64,000 nucleotides of DNA from Lysobacter sp. (GTDB taxonomy: Bacteria > Pseudomonadota > Gammaproteobacteria > Xanthomonadales > Xanthomonadaceae): NCBI GenBank assembly GCA_019634715.1, contig JAHCAU010000011.1, positions 1-64,000 on the forward strand, written 5' to 3'. The notes beneath the pieces are model-generated. The model had not been told where the DNA came from and did not search any database. It saw only the letters and a program-made list of their open reading frames with translations. Shown one piece after another: positions 35,394-44,542 of the stretch (position 1 is its first letter; every line of letters starts with the position of its first letter). Made by a program: the position numbers and the translations under genes.

Positions 35394-36890
35394 TCAGCGG
35401 CGAGGCGCGGTACGCGGCGGCCGCGTCTGCGGCACAGGTCGCGCGAGGGGCGCAGGCGGCGTCGCGGACGGACGCGGGCGCAGCAGCGGCGTCGAACCGG
35501 GCAGCTCGAACGGCCCGATCAGACTGTCGATGTCGACGTCCTCCAGCGCACCGATGTCCATCGTGAAATACCCCTGCGGGATGCGCGCGCGCTGGTCGCC
35601 CGGCGCCAGCTTCGCGCGCGGCGGCGCGTCGTAGCGGACCTGCGGCAAGGACCACGGCATCGGGAAGGCCGGCGGCGACGGCGGCCGGTTCGCGCCGGCA
35701 TTGCGCAGCGGGCTGTCCGGCCGCGGCCGGAGGTTGCGCTGGGCGATGTCGCGGAACAGCGGATCGGTGCCGGCAAGCGTGGCGGTCCATTCCGGCGGCA
35801 CGAAGGTCGCGGTGGACTGCACCCAGTTGCGCGTGCCGTGCACGCTGCGCGCGCCGCTCCACGGCGTGGTGACGTAGGGCGCGCACACCGGCGTCGATGC
35901 CGAGGTGTTCTCGCGCAGGATCGCGGGCGCCGCGCCGCCGGTCTGGAAGATCGCGTTGTTGTGCATTTCCACGCTGCCTGCGCCGAGCTGCACATAGACG
36001 GCGGTGGCCGCGCCGGGTCGGTCGAACAGGATGGTGTTGCCGACCATGCGCACGCGGCCGTCGCTGGCGCCGTTGAGGTCGCCGCCGATGCGGATCGCGT
36101 GCGGCCAGCTGGTCGAGGTGTGGACGATGACGTTGTCGAGCAGTTCGGCGTCCTCGCGCCGGGTCGCGCGCGTCCAGCCGCTGGCCTGGGTTTCACAGTC
36201 CGGGCCGATCAGTTCGATCGCCTGGTAGACGGATCCTTCGAACCAGTTGGAATGGATCTCGGCACGCTCGTGGCGATTCTTCAGCAGGTTGCCGCCGTTG
36301 CCGCTGTGCACGTAGTTGAAGCGCATGCGGAACACCGAACCCGGATAGGCCATCTCGTCGGACTGCATGTAGATCGGATGCCGCGTGCTGCCGCTGCCGG
36401 CGTCGTACACCTCGCTGTATTCGAGCGTGAAGGAGCCCGAATTCAGGTCGGCACCGAGGATGCCGTGGCCCGGGCAGGCGTGGATCACGGCATCGCGCAC
36501 GGTGATGTCGTGGGCCTCGCTGAAGACGCAGGTGCTGCTGCCGCCGCGTACTTCGAAGCCCTCGAATACCACGTGGTTCGAACGCTGGAACTTGATGCTG
36601 TGCGTGCCGCCGGCGATGACCGGGCGAGTGGCGCCGGCGACACGCTTCCAGCGGATGATCACCGGGTTGCCGGGCGCACCGCTGTCGTCCTGGCCGACGA
36701 CCACGCTGGTGTAGGTCGCGTTGCCGTCGACCTCGACGATGTCGCCCGGCGCGAGATCGTTGCCGTTGAACACCGCCGACAGCTGGGTGTAGTCGCGACC
36801 CGACGGGCCGACGGTATAGGTGCGCGCAGAGACCTGAGACGTGCAACAGGTCAGCGCGATCAAGGACGCTGCGATGAGGGGCTTGTGCAT
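35394..36890 (-). CDS. Secreted right-handed parallel beta-helix protein
   Basis: This 498-residue protein has a signal peptide (MHKPLIAASLIALTCCTSQVSA). The body reads as a parallel beta-helix: repeated short V/I-rich strands with turns such as NHVVFEGFEVRGG, HDITVRDAVIHAC and DAELLDNVIVHTS. The start resembles polysaccharide-lyase and pectate-lyase-like proteins (TYTVGPSGRDYTQLSAVF). A proline-rich tail (about 470-498) may be a cell-envelope linker. No catalytic set could be identified, so carbohydrate binding or cleavage is only likely. The start at 36890 has GGAG upstream; the extra six codons from 36908 do not. Confidence 0.7.
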   Translation of the reverse strand: MHKPLIAASLIALTCCTSQVSARTYTVGPSGRDYTQLSAVFNGNDLAPGDIVEVDGNATYTSVVVGQDDSGAPGNPVIIRWKRVAGATRPVIAGGTHSIKFQRSNHVVFEGFEVRGGSSTCVFSEAHDITVRDAVIHACPGHGILGADLNSGSFTLEYSEVYDAGSGSTRHPIYMQSDEMAYPGSVFRMRFNYVHSGNGGNLLKNRHERAEIHSNWFEGSVYQAIELIGPDCETQASGWTRATRREDAELLDNVIVHTSTSWPHAIRIGGDLNGASDGRVRMVGNTILFDRPGAATAVYVQLGAGSVEMHNNAIFQTGGAAPAILRENTSASTPVCAPYVTTPWSGARSVHGTRNWVQSTATFVPPEWTATLAGTDPLFRDIAQRNLRPRPDSPLRNAGANRPPSPPAFPMPWSLPQVRYDAPPRAKLAPGDQRARIPQGYFTMDIGALEDVDIDSLIGPFELPGSTPLLRPRPSATPPAPLARPVPQTRPPRTAPRR

Positions 36891-37035
36891 GGCATCTCCG
36901 TGATGCATCCGGCAGGCGGTCGGTGCCCCCCTGCGTCACCGTTCTCAAGGATGACACACGCGACGCGCGTGTCCGTGCGCGTCATCACGCCATGGCCGGC
37001 GTATCCTGTCGGCCGGGGAGATCGGCGGGGAGATC

Positions 37036-37112
37036 GGGGACATCCACGAATGAGGAGGGATCGGGGACACCCACGAATCAGATTTTCCCGACATGTCACC
37101 GGGGAGTTCCCC
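37036..37112. repeat. Inverted REP copies upstream of the RAYT gene
   Basis: A reverse-oriented partial copy of the 37-bp REP lies at 37062-37093, and a weaker one (GGGGACATCCACGAATGAGG) at about 37036-37057. A hairpin GGGGA/TCCCC follows at about 37101-37112. These are opposite in orientation to the array after the gene, so the RAYT gene lies between inverted REPs. Confidence 0.65.
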
Positions 37113-37150
37113 GACATGCCTGCGCCTGCAGATCGGCGAAGCTTTGTCGC

Positions 37151-38107
37151 ATGGCTCGCCCCCGGTCCCACATCGCACCCCCCGATACCGCTGGCGCGTA
37201 TCACTGCGTCCAGCGCTGCGTGCGACGCGCCTTCCTCTGCGGCGTGGACCGACACACCGGACAGAGCTTCGAGCATCGCAAGCACTGGATCGAATCCCGC
37301 ATCCGGCTGATCGGCGAATGCTTCGCGGTTGCGATCGATGCATATGCGGTGATGAGCAACCACCTGCACCTGGTGCTGCGCATCGATCCCGGTGCCGCCG
37401 CGACATGGCACGATGACGAGGTCGCGGCGCGCTGGGTCAGGCTCTTTCCGCCGCGCGAGGATTGCGAGGCGGCCGTGGAGCACAAATGCCTGCGATTGCG
37501 ATCGGATCCCGAGCGCATCGACCTCCTGCGCAGGAGGCTCGGCAGCCTGTCATGGCTGATGCGCTGCCTGGTCGAGCCCATCGCACGCCGCGCGAACCGC
37601 GAAGACGGCTGCAAGGGGCGATTCTGGGAAGGCCGCTACAAGTGCCAGGCGCTCTGCGACGAGCGGGCCTTGCTCGCCGCGATGGCCTATGTCGACCTCA
37701 ATCCGATCCGCGCGGGCATGGCAGACACGCTCGAAGGTTCCACGCATACCAGCATCGCCGAACGCATCACGGCCGCATCCACCGATCCGACCCGCCTCTC
37801 GCAGCCACTCGGGCCGATCATCGGCAACCTGCGGCCATCGCTCTCTCTGACGACTGCCGACTATCTGCAGATCCTCGACTGGACAGGCCGTCAGCTCGCC
37901 CCCGGGAAACGTGGACGCATCACCGGCAATGCACCCGCCATCCTGGAGGTCATCGACCATGGCGCCGCTCGCTGGGCAGCGCGTGTCGGCGCCTTCGGGA
38001 GCGGTTGGCACCGCGCTGCGGGGTCCGCACAGGACTTGATCGCGCTCGCGGAGCGGCTCGGGCAGCGGTGGATGAAGGGCCTGCGGCTGGCGTCGAAACT
38101 GGGCTGA
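37151..38107 (+). CDS. REP-associated tyrosine transposase (RAYT, Y1/IS200-like)
   Basis: This 318-residue protein of the TnpA-REP family has the HUH metal motif His71-Leu-His73 in AVMSNHLHLVLRI. The Y1 catalytic tyrosine is Tyr180 in AMAYVDLNPIRAGM. The N-terminal DTAGAYHCVQRCVRRAFLCG is the typical RAYT start. RAYTs nick and join single-stranded REP hairpins and spread them within one genome. The ATG at 37151 begins the family sequence. It is flanked by REP copies on both sides, inverted on the left and a long array on the right. A fragment of its own 3' end lies at 39159-39225. Confidence 0.9.
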   Translation: MARPRSHIAPPDTAGAYHCVQRCVRRAFLCGVDRHTGQSFEHRKHWIESRIRLIGECFAVAIDAYAVMSNHLHLVLRIDPGAAATWHDDEVAARWVRLFPPREDCEAAVEHKCLRLRSDPERIDLLRRRLGSLSWLMRCLVEPIARRANREDGCKGRFWEGRYKCQALCDERALLAAMAYVDLNPIRAGMADTLEGSTHTSIAERITAASTDPTRLSQPLGPIIGNLRPSLSLTTADYLQILDWTGRQLAPGKRGRITGNAPAILEVIDHGAARWAARVGAFGSGWHRAAGSAQDLIALAERLGQRWMKGLRLASKLG

Positions 38108-38469
38108 GAGATCACGGCAGGCGCCATTGGCCCGAAAGGGAGAATGGCGCTTGCGCGTGGTGTATTCGGGCCGCTGCCAAGTATCGAAAGCCGAAGCGAA
38201 ATACTCGTGGAAAGCGGTTTGTGGACGAAGGACCGGAAGACCGGAACACCGATGATGAATTCTGGGTGTCCCGATTTTTCCTCGGCGGGGCTTGGCGTGT
38301 TCGTGGCCGGGGTCAGGGAACCGCTCGGCCAGCTGTCGGGGAAGTCTTATTTGTGGGGTGTCCCGGTCTTCGGCTGTCGGGAAGTCTTAATTTGTGGGTG
38401 TCCCGGTCTTCCTCCTCCCGGCTCGGCCAGCTGTCGGGGAAGTCTTATTTATGGGTGTCCCGGTCTTCG

Positions 38470-38628
38470 TTCGTGCCGCTCGTGGCCCAGATGCGCCTGC
38501 ATCTCACCTTCCAGCGCGCGGTTGATCATGTGCTGCAGCATCTGCGAGTACAGCTTCTCCACGTCCTGCGGGGTCTTGCAGTCCCGGGTCAGCTCGTCCA
38601 GCATCGTCTTGTCAATCTCCAATGTCAC
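38470..38628 (-). pseudogene. IS256-type transposase N-terminal remnant
   Basis: The minus strand codes about 53 residues: VTLEIDKTMLDELTRDCKTP, then QDVEKLYSQMLQHMINRALE and GEMQAHLGHE. This is the conserved N-terminal region of IS256-family transposases (usually about 400 residues). The rest is absent, and the sequence stops within two bases of a REP copy (38432-38468). A GTG at 38628 could be the original start. Confidence 0.75.
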
Positions 38629-39158
38629 TGCTCCTCGCGGCGGTCGCCGTATCGTCTCAAAGGGCAGGTACACAGTTCAAATTACAGACTCTCGGCCGGA
38701 TGTCGGGGAAGCCTTATTTGTGGGTGTCCCGGTCTTCCGCTTGCGCGTGGTGTATTCGGGCTGCTGCCAAGTACCGAAAGCCGAAGCGAAATACCCGTGG
38801 AAAGCAGACTGCGGACATCAGACCAAGGCGCCGATGAGGAATTGTGGGTGTCCCGGTCTTTGGGTGTCCCGGTCTTTGTTCTATCCCGGTCTTCTATTAC
38901 GGCCGGCTGTCGGGGAAGCCTTATTTGTGGGTGTCCCGGTCTTCGGCGCTTGCGCGTGGTGTATTCGGACCGTTGCCAAGTATCGAAAGCCGAAGCGAAA
39001 TATCCGTGGGGAAGACCGGAACACCGATGATGAATTGTGGGTGTCCCGGTCTTTTTGGTGTCCCGGTCTTTTTGTCGTCGTGGCCGGCGTCAGGGAACCG
39101 CTCGACCGGATGTCGGGAAGCCTTATTTGTGGGTGTCCCGGTCTTGGCGCTGGGCGAT

Positions 39159-39225
39159 GCGGGTGGGCGCATTCGGCAGCGGATGGCATCGCGCGGCCGG
39201 GTCGGCGCAGGACTTGATCGCGCTT
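39159..39225 (+). pseudogene. Duplicated 3' fragment of the RAYT gene
   Basis: These 67 bases align without gaps to 37981-38047 inside the intact RAYT gene and still code RVGAFGSGWHRAAGSAQDLI. Some 20% of bases differ, so it comes from a related RAYT copy or an old duplication. It lies directly after a REP copy. Confidence 0.75.
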
Positions 39226-39283
39226 GGGGTATCAGATCGAAACACCAAGAAGAATCATGGGTGTCCCGGTCTCTGTTATTTTT

Positions 39284-39736
39284 TCAAGACTCGGGGGGCG
39301 GAGGTGGCGGCAAGTCATGCGGCCCAGCTTTGATAGCAGCCTGCCCAGGTTCTTTCAGCAAGCGAAGCTTTGCCCAGCTGTCATCAGTCGACCTGACCAT
39401 GACCCCCAAAAAAGCAGATCGTTTCATTTCTAAATATTCAAGATCATCCTCTACACCCTCTATATCATCCAGCAATAATTCAACCGCATAGGCCTGATCA
39501 GCATATCGAGCCGATTCAACATCCATGTACACATAATATTTCTCGCCAACTTTTCTTGGAATACCTTCAAATCCAATCTCTTGACCTATTAATTCCTCTC
39601 TATTTGAAATTATTGCCACAAAAGATGTTTTACAGAAATTTGTTGAATGGACGCAAGCAGGCTGCGCCCTCTCGCAACCAATCAAGATTAAAGGAAAAAA
39701 TAAAATAAGAATATTCTTGCCAAAAAAAGATATCAT
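39284..39736 (-). CDS. Probable immunity lipoprotein for displaced RHS tip A
   Basis: This 150-residue protein has a signal and lipobox LILIGC (Cys21), then a mixed alpha/beta acidic domain (VAIISNREELIGQEIGFEGI, DDIEGVEDDLEYLEM) and a terminal proline run. No family is recognised. Its ATG overlaps the stop of toxin tip A (ATGA), with a strong CAGGAGG before it, so translation is coupled, as expected for a toxin/immunity pair. The gene is AT-rich relative to the surrounding genome, like the tip it follows. Membrane location would protect against a toxin acting in the periplasm. The immunity role is inferred from position only. Confidence 0.55.
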   Translation of the reverse strand: MISFFGKNILILFFPLILIGCERAQPACVHSTNFCKTSFVAIISNREELIGQEIGFEGIPRKVGEKYYVYMDVESARYADQAYAVELLLDDIEGVEDDLEYLEMKRSAFLGVMVRSTDDSWAKLRLLKEPGQAAIKAGPHDLPPPPPPES

Positions 39737-41764
39737 TTAACCCTCCTGATAAATTCTCCGCTCTGCCGTTGACACGAGGCGCCGACACAGAAATAACTAC
39801 GGTCACCTTTCGCCTTCTCTCTTTCCAAGGCTTTGCTAGCCACAGAATAATCAAAATACCAGCGCGCGTTATCTCCGGCCCTGACAGCAAATAATCCCTT
39901 AAAATTCTTCGAGTACAATCCCTGATCATACGCATAACCAACATCGGCATACCCCTGCTTGACTCCCTTGCTCAGAGATAAATAACCACTAAGCCCGTCC
40001 AGCGACCAAGCAGGGTGTGTATGAACATAATAAACAGATAATCTGTTCAGCGGTACCCGAACATCAGCACTTGTTCCTAGCGTTACATCCTCAAATTTAA
40101 AGCGCCCCAACTTCACAATATGCGCGCCAACCTCAACACCATACTTTTCAGTGAATGGCGAAAACAGCTTTTCAAAAGCATCGAGTGCTTCTTCTGCAGT
40201 ATCAAATGGATTTTTTGTGATCTTTGCCATCAGAAAAGCAAAAACTTTTCTTGCCTCAACGGAAGGATTAATAACCTTTCTTGCTTGAGACGCTGCCACT
40301 GGCGCATGACTAACTGAGTTTTGTTCTTGCGCTTCTTCCGTTTCGGCTGCCGAATTAACGGGCGAACTTGCTTGCAAATTATTATTTGATGCTACACCTT
40401 TGTTGTCGATGGACGAGGCCTGATCCTTACGCCCTTCCGCCCCCTGCGTCGTCTGCCTGGCAGTCGCGCCGTTCGCAATGACGCCGACTCCACTCTTGCT
40501 TTTGTGCTGATTACTTTCAGCAACCGGATACTGCCCAGGCGCACCATTCATCACGCCCAAGCTTTCACAGTCTGGCCCACCTTCCGTCTTGATGTTGGTA
40601 CCCGTGCTACACGCATACCCCGTCGGATCCGTCCCACTCAACGGATTGTTGAGGATGTACGAATACGGATTCAACGACTGCGAGTTCAGCGGGAACTGGA
40701 TGATCGGGTCCACGCTGAAGAACCGGCCCAGCGCATAGTCGAACACGCGGCCGTTCATGTGGATCAGCTCCAGCTGGTTCAGGTGCTCGTGCTGGGTGAA
40801 GCCCTTGGGCGTGACCGCGACGCTGCCCAGCTTGGGCGGGGCGAGGTCGTTCCAGGTGCCCGAGCGCGGCTTGCCGAAAGCGTCGTAGCCACGGGTCTCG
40901 GTCACGGCGCCTGTGCTGTCGGTCACCGCGTCGACGCTGCCGAGGCGATCCTTGAGCAGGTAATCGACCTTGCGCGTCGCGCCGGTGCGGCTGATCACCG
41001 CGTAGTCGCCGACGTAGACCTTGGTCTCGCCGGTGTCGGTGCGGTGCTCGTAGCCGGGCAGGTAGACGCGGGCGCCGTCGCTGCCCCAGCTGCGCGTGCG
41101 CGCGCCATCGGGGCCGTAACGGAAATGGTCGGTCTGCGCGCCGCGCGTGGCCTTCACCGTCATGCCTTGGTGGTCGTACTGCAGCGCCAGACCGGCATTG
41201 TCGCCGACGAGGCTGCCGTTGGCGTCGTAGCAGTAGGTGCGCGTGCCGCCGGCGGCGAGCGCGACCGACCTGACCGCGTTGGCGCCGCCGCCGCAGCTGC
41301 CGCCGGTATAGCTGTAGGCGTTCGCGGTGTTGGCGCTGAAGTCGGTCTTCTTGGTCAGGTTGCCGACGCTGTCGTAGCCGTAGTTGATGCTGCCGCTGGC
41401 CGCGCCGCTGCGGATGGCGCTGACCATGCGCTGCAGTTCGTCGTAGGCGTAGTCCTCACGGCTGGCGCCGTCGTTGAGGCTCTGCCGCCTGACGTTGCCG
41501 AACACGTCGTAGCCGTAGCCGAGCTTGCGCACGTTCGCGGCACCCTTGGTGTAGTGCAGCTGCGTGAGCTGGCCGGTCTGGTGCTGGTACTGCGCATTGA
41601 GCACCACGCCGTTGCCGAAGGTTTCCTGCACGAGCTGGTTGCGCGCGTTGACGCTGTTCAGGCGACGGTACTCGATGCCGCTGAGCGGGTCCTTCTCGGC
41701 CAGGGCATGGCCGTAGTTGCCGTACAGCACCTGCACCGCTTCGCCGTTCGGGAACTCCTGCCCG
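39733..41764 (-). pseudogene. Displaced RHS tip A: RHS core fragment plus DUF4329-like toxin domain
   Basis: The sequence codes the last 380 or so residues of the RHS core (from EFPNGEAVQVLYGNYG to NPLSGTDPTGY), almost identical to the full RHS gene. A different tip of about 290 residues follows. The tip contains DTAEEALDAFEKLF and YYVHTHPAW, as in DUF4329 domains of RHS toxins. The core is cut at 41764, where a REP array begins; translation in frame would start inside REP DNA at 41871 and give no signal peptide or N-terminal half. So this is a stored or silent cassette rather than a complete toxin gene. The tip is AT-rich and the core GC-rich. Confidence 0.8.
40615..41764. repeat. 1,150-bp RHS core duplication (partner at 49576-50725)
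   Basis: This segment and 49576-50725 align end to end with no net insertion or deletion; about nine amino-acid differences separate them. The match ends at the GGATCCGTCCCACTC boundary on the toxin side and at CTCCTGCCCG on the REP side. A 45-bp stub of the same core occurs at 43332-43376. Confidence 0.9.
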
Positions 41765-41766
41765 GC

Positions 41767-41967
41767 TGTCGGGGAAGGCTTATTGTGGGTGATTGTGGGT
41801 GTCCCGGTCTTCCTTTGCCTGTCCTTAGTTGTGGGTGTCCCCGTCCTCCCTGGGTGTCCCCGTCCTCCCACAGACTCGAAGCCTTATTTGTGGGTGTCCC
41901 GGTCTGGCCTCAGGGAACCGCTCGGCCGGATGTCGGGGAAGCCTTATTTGTGGGTGTCCCGGTCTTC
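41767..41967. repeat. REP-like array between RHS cassettes A and B
   Basis: Copies lie at 41767-41812 (with a short internal duplication GTGGGTGATT), 41829-41849 and 41851-41868 (CCCCGTCCTCCC variants), 41881-41905 and 41931-41967 (full). The element with CAGGGAACCGCTCGG precedes the last. The RHS core is cut directly at the left end, and the immunity B gene ends inside the last copy. Confidence 0.85.
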
Positions 41968-42450
41968 GGTGTCATGATGCCGATAAAGCATTTGCGTAGT
42001 GATGGGTGATATTTGAACTCTAGGTCGACCTTCGATTTTTCCATCGGCCACCCTGAAGAAAGCTAAGCATTCTGCAATTCCAATGTCTGGCGGAACTAAA
42101 GCCATATCTTCGTCCTCACACACAACACTTACCGAAATTGAATACTCACTCCCATCTTCCGATTGGATGTAAAGACTAACGCCCTGCATATCCGGCCTGA
42201 CGTCGTAGTCGACAAATTTCACGGAGAATTCACGACTTTTTTTATGGATATTTGTCGAAACCGAACACTCACTGCCTACTTTTTCACAAACAAGTTCGAT
42301 TGAATTTCCGTTGACGTAATTCTTTTTTATAGATAAAGGCTGTTCCTCAACAGATGCCGAAGCGAAAACCGATGCGCAGCACCATGCATTAACAAGAAGC
42401 AAAAAAAGTGCATACGCGAAAAATCTACTCGGCAATGCTTTCATATTCAT
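41944..42450 (-). CDS. Probable immunity protein for displaced RHS tip B, 3' end in a REP
   Basis: This 168-residue exported protein has a signal (FFAYALFLLLVNAWCCASVFA) and a beta-rich body (KKSREFSVKFVDYDVRPDMQ, SLYIQSEDGSEYSISVSVV). No family is recognised. Its ATG overlaps the stop of tip B (ATGA) with AAAGGTGA upstream, so it is probably the matched immunity gene. The last seven codons (EDRDTHK) and the TAA are REP sequence, showing that a REP insertion or recombination replaced the original end. Its base composition is AT-rich, unlike the REP and the genome. Activity of the altered protein is uncertain. Confidence 0.55.
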   Translation of the reverse strand: MNMKALPSRFFAYALFLLLVNAWCCASVFASASVEEQPLSIKKNYVNGNSIELVCEKVGSECSVSTNIHKKSREFSVKFVDYDVRPDMQGVSLYIQSEDGSEYSISVSVVCEDEDMALVPPDIGIAECLAFFRVADGKIEGRPRVQISPITTQMLYRHHDTEDRDTHK

Positions 42451-43526
42451 TTCACCTTTGGCCTCTCAAGAGATTCAGTCTTCCATTTGCCACCATCGTT
42501 GTAACGCCTTTTCAAACCATCCGGGGTCGCAAGGTACAACTGAACCTTTATGTTAGTGTCTTGAACGGAGAAATTAAACCTATCTCCTCCAAGCCTTGGA
42601 TTGCCGCGCTCTCCTGGGCCGATCCTAGGAGTTGCTGCTGTGCGCAGGTAAATAACATCAAGGTTAGTGAGTCTATATCTGTTGTCCATGAATCCATGCG
42701 TGTGCATGCCAAGGTCGTTTCTAAACTTCCAACCATTGGCCTTCAATCTTTCACTGTCCGTACTGATCACTGGAGAGTTTGAGGTTTGAATCAATGCCGC
42801 ATACCTCGTGACTTCCTTGCCATCAATTGTCTCCATCTTCTCGCTAAAAGACGCTTGATGCTCATACCCAGTTCCATCGCCGCGACCGTTAGTTCTCGCA
42901 ATTAATTCATCACGGACATCCCATTGGAATGAGCTGAGCGACTGATCCTTTCCAGAAAACATCAATGCCACAACCCTATTCTGAGCGTATGTCTCTTCAG
43001 TCAAATCTCCTGACAGTGAGCGGAACTTCGGGCTGTCTTTTCCCATCGGCGTATTCTCTGCCTTCGGTAATGAAGAACCAATTTTGCTCGGATCAGCCGC
43101 TTCATTCTTCGTCGGCTCTGCCCCTTGTGCTGTCTGCCCGGAAGTCCCGCCGTTCTTCATCATCGCGGCGTTGTCGGCAATGATCGCGCCGAACGTCTCC
43201 CGTGATCCGCTGATCGCGACACCACCATCCTTGCCAACCTTGTAGTCGACACTCACCGTCTTGCCGTTCGACAACGTGTGATCGCAACTGCCACTGCCCT
43301 TCTCGGTCGCACTGACATCCCCACAAGCAGCATACCCCGTCGGATCCGTCCCACTCAACGGATTGTTGAGGATGTAAAGAAGGTGATCCGATGCGACTTT
43401 CCGCCGCCGACGGTGCGAAGCCTTGATGCGGCGCGGCTTGGCGAGTGCGGTCACCCCTGACACGGTTTGCGGCTCCGGCAAAATCTCCTTGATGCGCTTT
43501 TTCGCCTGCGCGGGCGCGCACGTCAA
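42447..43526 (-). pseudogene. Displaced RHS tip B: core stub plus DUF4329-like toxin domain
   Basis: The frame keeps only about 15 residues of RHS core (YILNNPLSGTDPTGY), then a tip of about 295 residues. The tip has a linker GTSGQTAQGAEPTKNEAA and a C-terminal segment LGMHTHGFMDNRYRL...YLATPDGLKRRY, as in DUF4329. Ahead of the stub, from 43377, the DNA is unrelated: it codes MTCAPAQAKKRIKEILPEPQ and RRRRKVASDHL, apparently read-through of the adjoining mobile element. The RHS core was therefore lost at 43376. Without the core no complete toxin can be made; the cassette is probably silent. Confidence 0.75.
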
Positions 43527-43814
43527 GTGCGCGGGCGCGTCGTCCCGATTGCAAGGTTCGGCTTCAGCCGGGATCGATCGCCGGCTCCGGCGAGGCCAAG
43601 GTCAGCAGGCGGGAAGATCGACAAGCCGTCACTGCCGGCGGCGGCGCTGCGCAGCAGCGCGGCCGTGCTCTTGATCTACCATCGCAGCGCGTGGCCGACT
43701 TCCCCGCCGAAGCAACGGACGTTCCCCACGCGTCATGTCACGCACTCGCCGAAGCGACCACGAGGCCGACCAGCGGCCAGCGCCGAAGCACCGACCGCTG
43801 ATGATTTCGTGCGA

Positions 43815-43982
43815 TCAATCGACGGCCGTGGCGTACAGCCCCACCGCGTCTTTGCTTTCTTCCACGTGCAGCGCACACAGCACACCGATCATTCCGCGCA
43901 GCACCGCCTGCGGCGATACATCGCTGCTTTCGCACAACGCGACGAACGACGACGGGACTTCGAGCAAGAGCGTTTGCGACAT
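43815..43982 (-). CDS. Small conserved-looking cytoplasmic protein
   Basis: This 55-residue protein (MSQTLLLEVPSSFVALCESS...) has a clear CGGAGA Shine-Dalgarno eight bases before the ATG. The pattern VPSSFVALCE-x-x-x-VSPQAVLRG-x-I-x-x-LC resembles small proteins of mobile elements in Xanthomonads and Pseudomonads, whose function is unknown. The usual longer C-terminus seems to be missing, so it may be truncated. It lies on the same strand as the recombinase, about 750 bp downstream of it. Confidence 0.5.
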   Translation of the reverse strand: MSQTLLLEVPSSFVALCESSDVSPQAVLRGMIGVLCALHVEESKDAVGLYATAVD

Positions 43983-44049
43983 GACATTTCTCCGTTTCGC
44001 CCGGCGGCCGGATGGCCGCTGTTGGCCCGTCCAACCCGCGTCGCGCGCA

Positions 44050-44095
44050 GGCGCGTCAAGGTTTGCGCAGCAACTCGCCTCGACCTTGACGCGCC
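44050..44095. repeat. 13-bp perfect inverted repeat, 20-base loop
   Basis: GGCGCGTCAAGGT (44050-44062) is the exact complement of ACCTTGACGCGCC (44083-44095). It could be an operator, a hairpin or a recombinase arm site; no T run follows. Confidence 0.7.
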
Positions 44096-44397
44096 GAGCA
44101 CGGCGCGACACTGGGACGACAACAGCGAGCCACTGACCAACGCACAGACGCCGGGCGCGTGGCGGGAGCGGTGCCGGAGACGGGGCGATCGGTCCACGCG
44201 CACGCGCGGTGCGTCCGCGAGCGACGCGGGGGCGCACGTGCGTGAGCGGGTGCGTGCCCGCGTGGGGGCGTGCGACGCACGCGCCCGTGCCTGCCCGTGC
44301 CTGCCCGTGCCGCGTGGGCGCAGGCGCAACGCGGATGCGCGCACGCTGACCCGCGAGACTTCGGCAGGCCCGGGCGCGGCACGCGCCGCCGGCCGCC

Positions 44398-44418
44398 GAC
44401 ATAACGTGTGTTATGCGG
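44398..44418. other. dif-like palindrome 1
   Basis: Read on the minus strand this is CCGCATAA-CACACG-TTATGTC: two Xer-type arms around a six-base centre. It is in the opposite orientation to site 2, about 120 bp away. In the E. coli dif site the arms also end in CGCATAA and TTATGT around six bases. Confidence 0.5.
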
Positions 44419-44520
44419 TGCAGCGCAGCGGAACGCACAGCGGCGCGTGGGCGCGGCGCTTGCTGCGGGGCAGTGCCGGCTGCCGATGCGCCTCGCAAGC
44501 GCCGTGACCGCGCGACGCTG

Positions 44521-44542
44521 CGCATAACGCCACGTTATGTCG
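44521..44542. other. dif-like palindrome 2
   Basis: CGCATAA-CGCCACG-TTATGTCG has the same arms around seven bases, and the five bases before it extend the match to the XerC arm of dif (GCTGCGCATAA against GGTGCGCATAA). It lies 188 bp beyond the end of the recombinase gene. Confidence 0.5.

Larger units (their letters stand above)
38149..39274. repeat. REP-like array and longer repeats downstream of the RAYT gene
   Basis: A unit of about 37 bp, from TGTCGGGGAAG to TGTCCCGGTCTTC, recurs here. Full or near-full copies are at 38334-38371, 38375-38411, 38432-38468, 38701-38737, 38908-38944 and 39111-39145. Right-end fragments lie at 38263-38280, 38841-38860, 38861-38877, 39032-39056, 39057-39073 and 39257-39274. 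A second repeat of about 65 bp (CTTGCGCGTGGTGTATTCGG...) occurs at 38149-38215, 38739-38805 and 38948-39010. A third element, containing CAGGGAACCGCTCG, precedes full copies. No gene is intact in this 1.1-kb stretch. Confidence 0.88.

Noticed and set aside
38149..39274. Possible CRISPR array
   Set aside because: Repeat spacing is irregular, spacers are absent or themselves repeated, copies are truncated and no cas genes are near; these are REP-type repeats.
41765..41871. In-frame N-terminal extension of RHS tip A into REP DNA
   Set aside because: Codes a repetitive TGTPT-type peptide of REP sequence, without ribosome site or signal; not a real N-terminus.
43738..44034. Minus-strand 98-codon ORF overlapping the small gene at 43815
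   Set aside because: The other frame has a good Shine-Dalgarno and a regular hydrophobic pattern; this one is Arg-rich without one.
44400..44539. Integron attC sites
   Set aside because: Core GTTRRRY/RYYYAAC pattern and inner L/R boxes are not seen, and there is no integron integrase insert in the recombinase; dif-like arms fit better.
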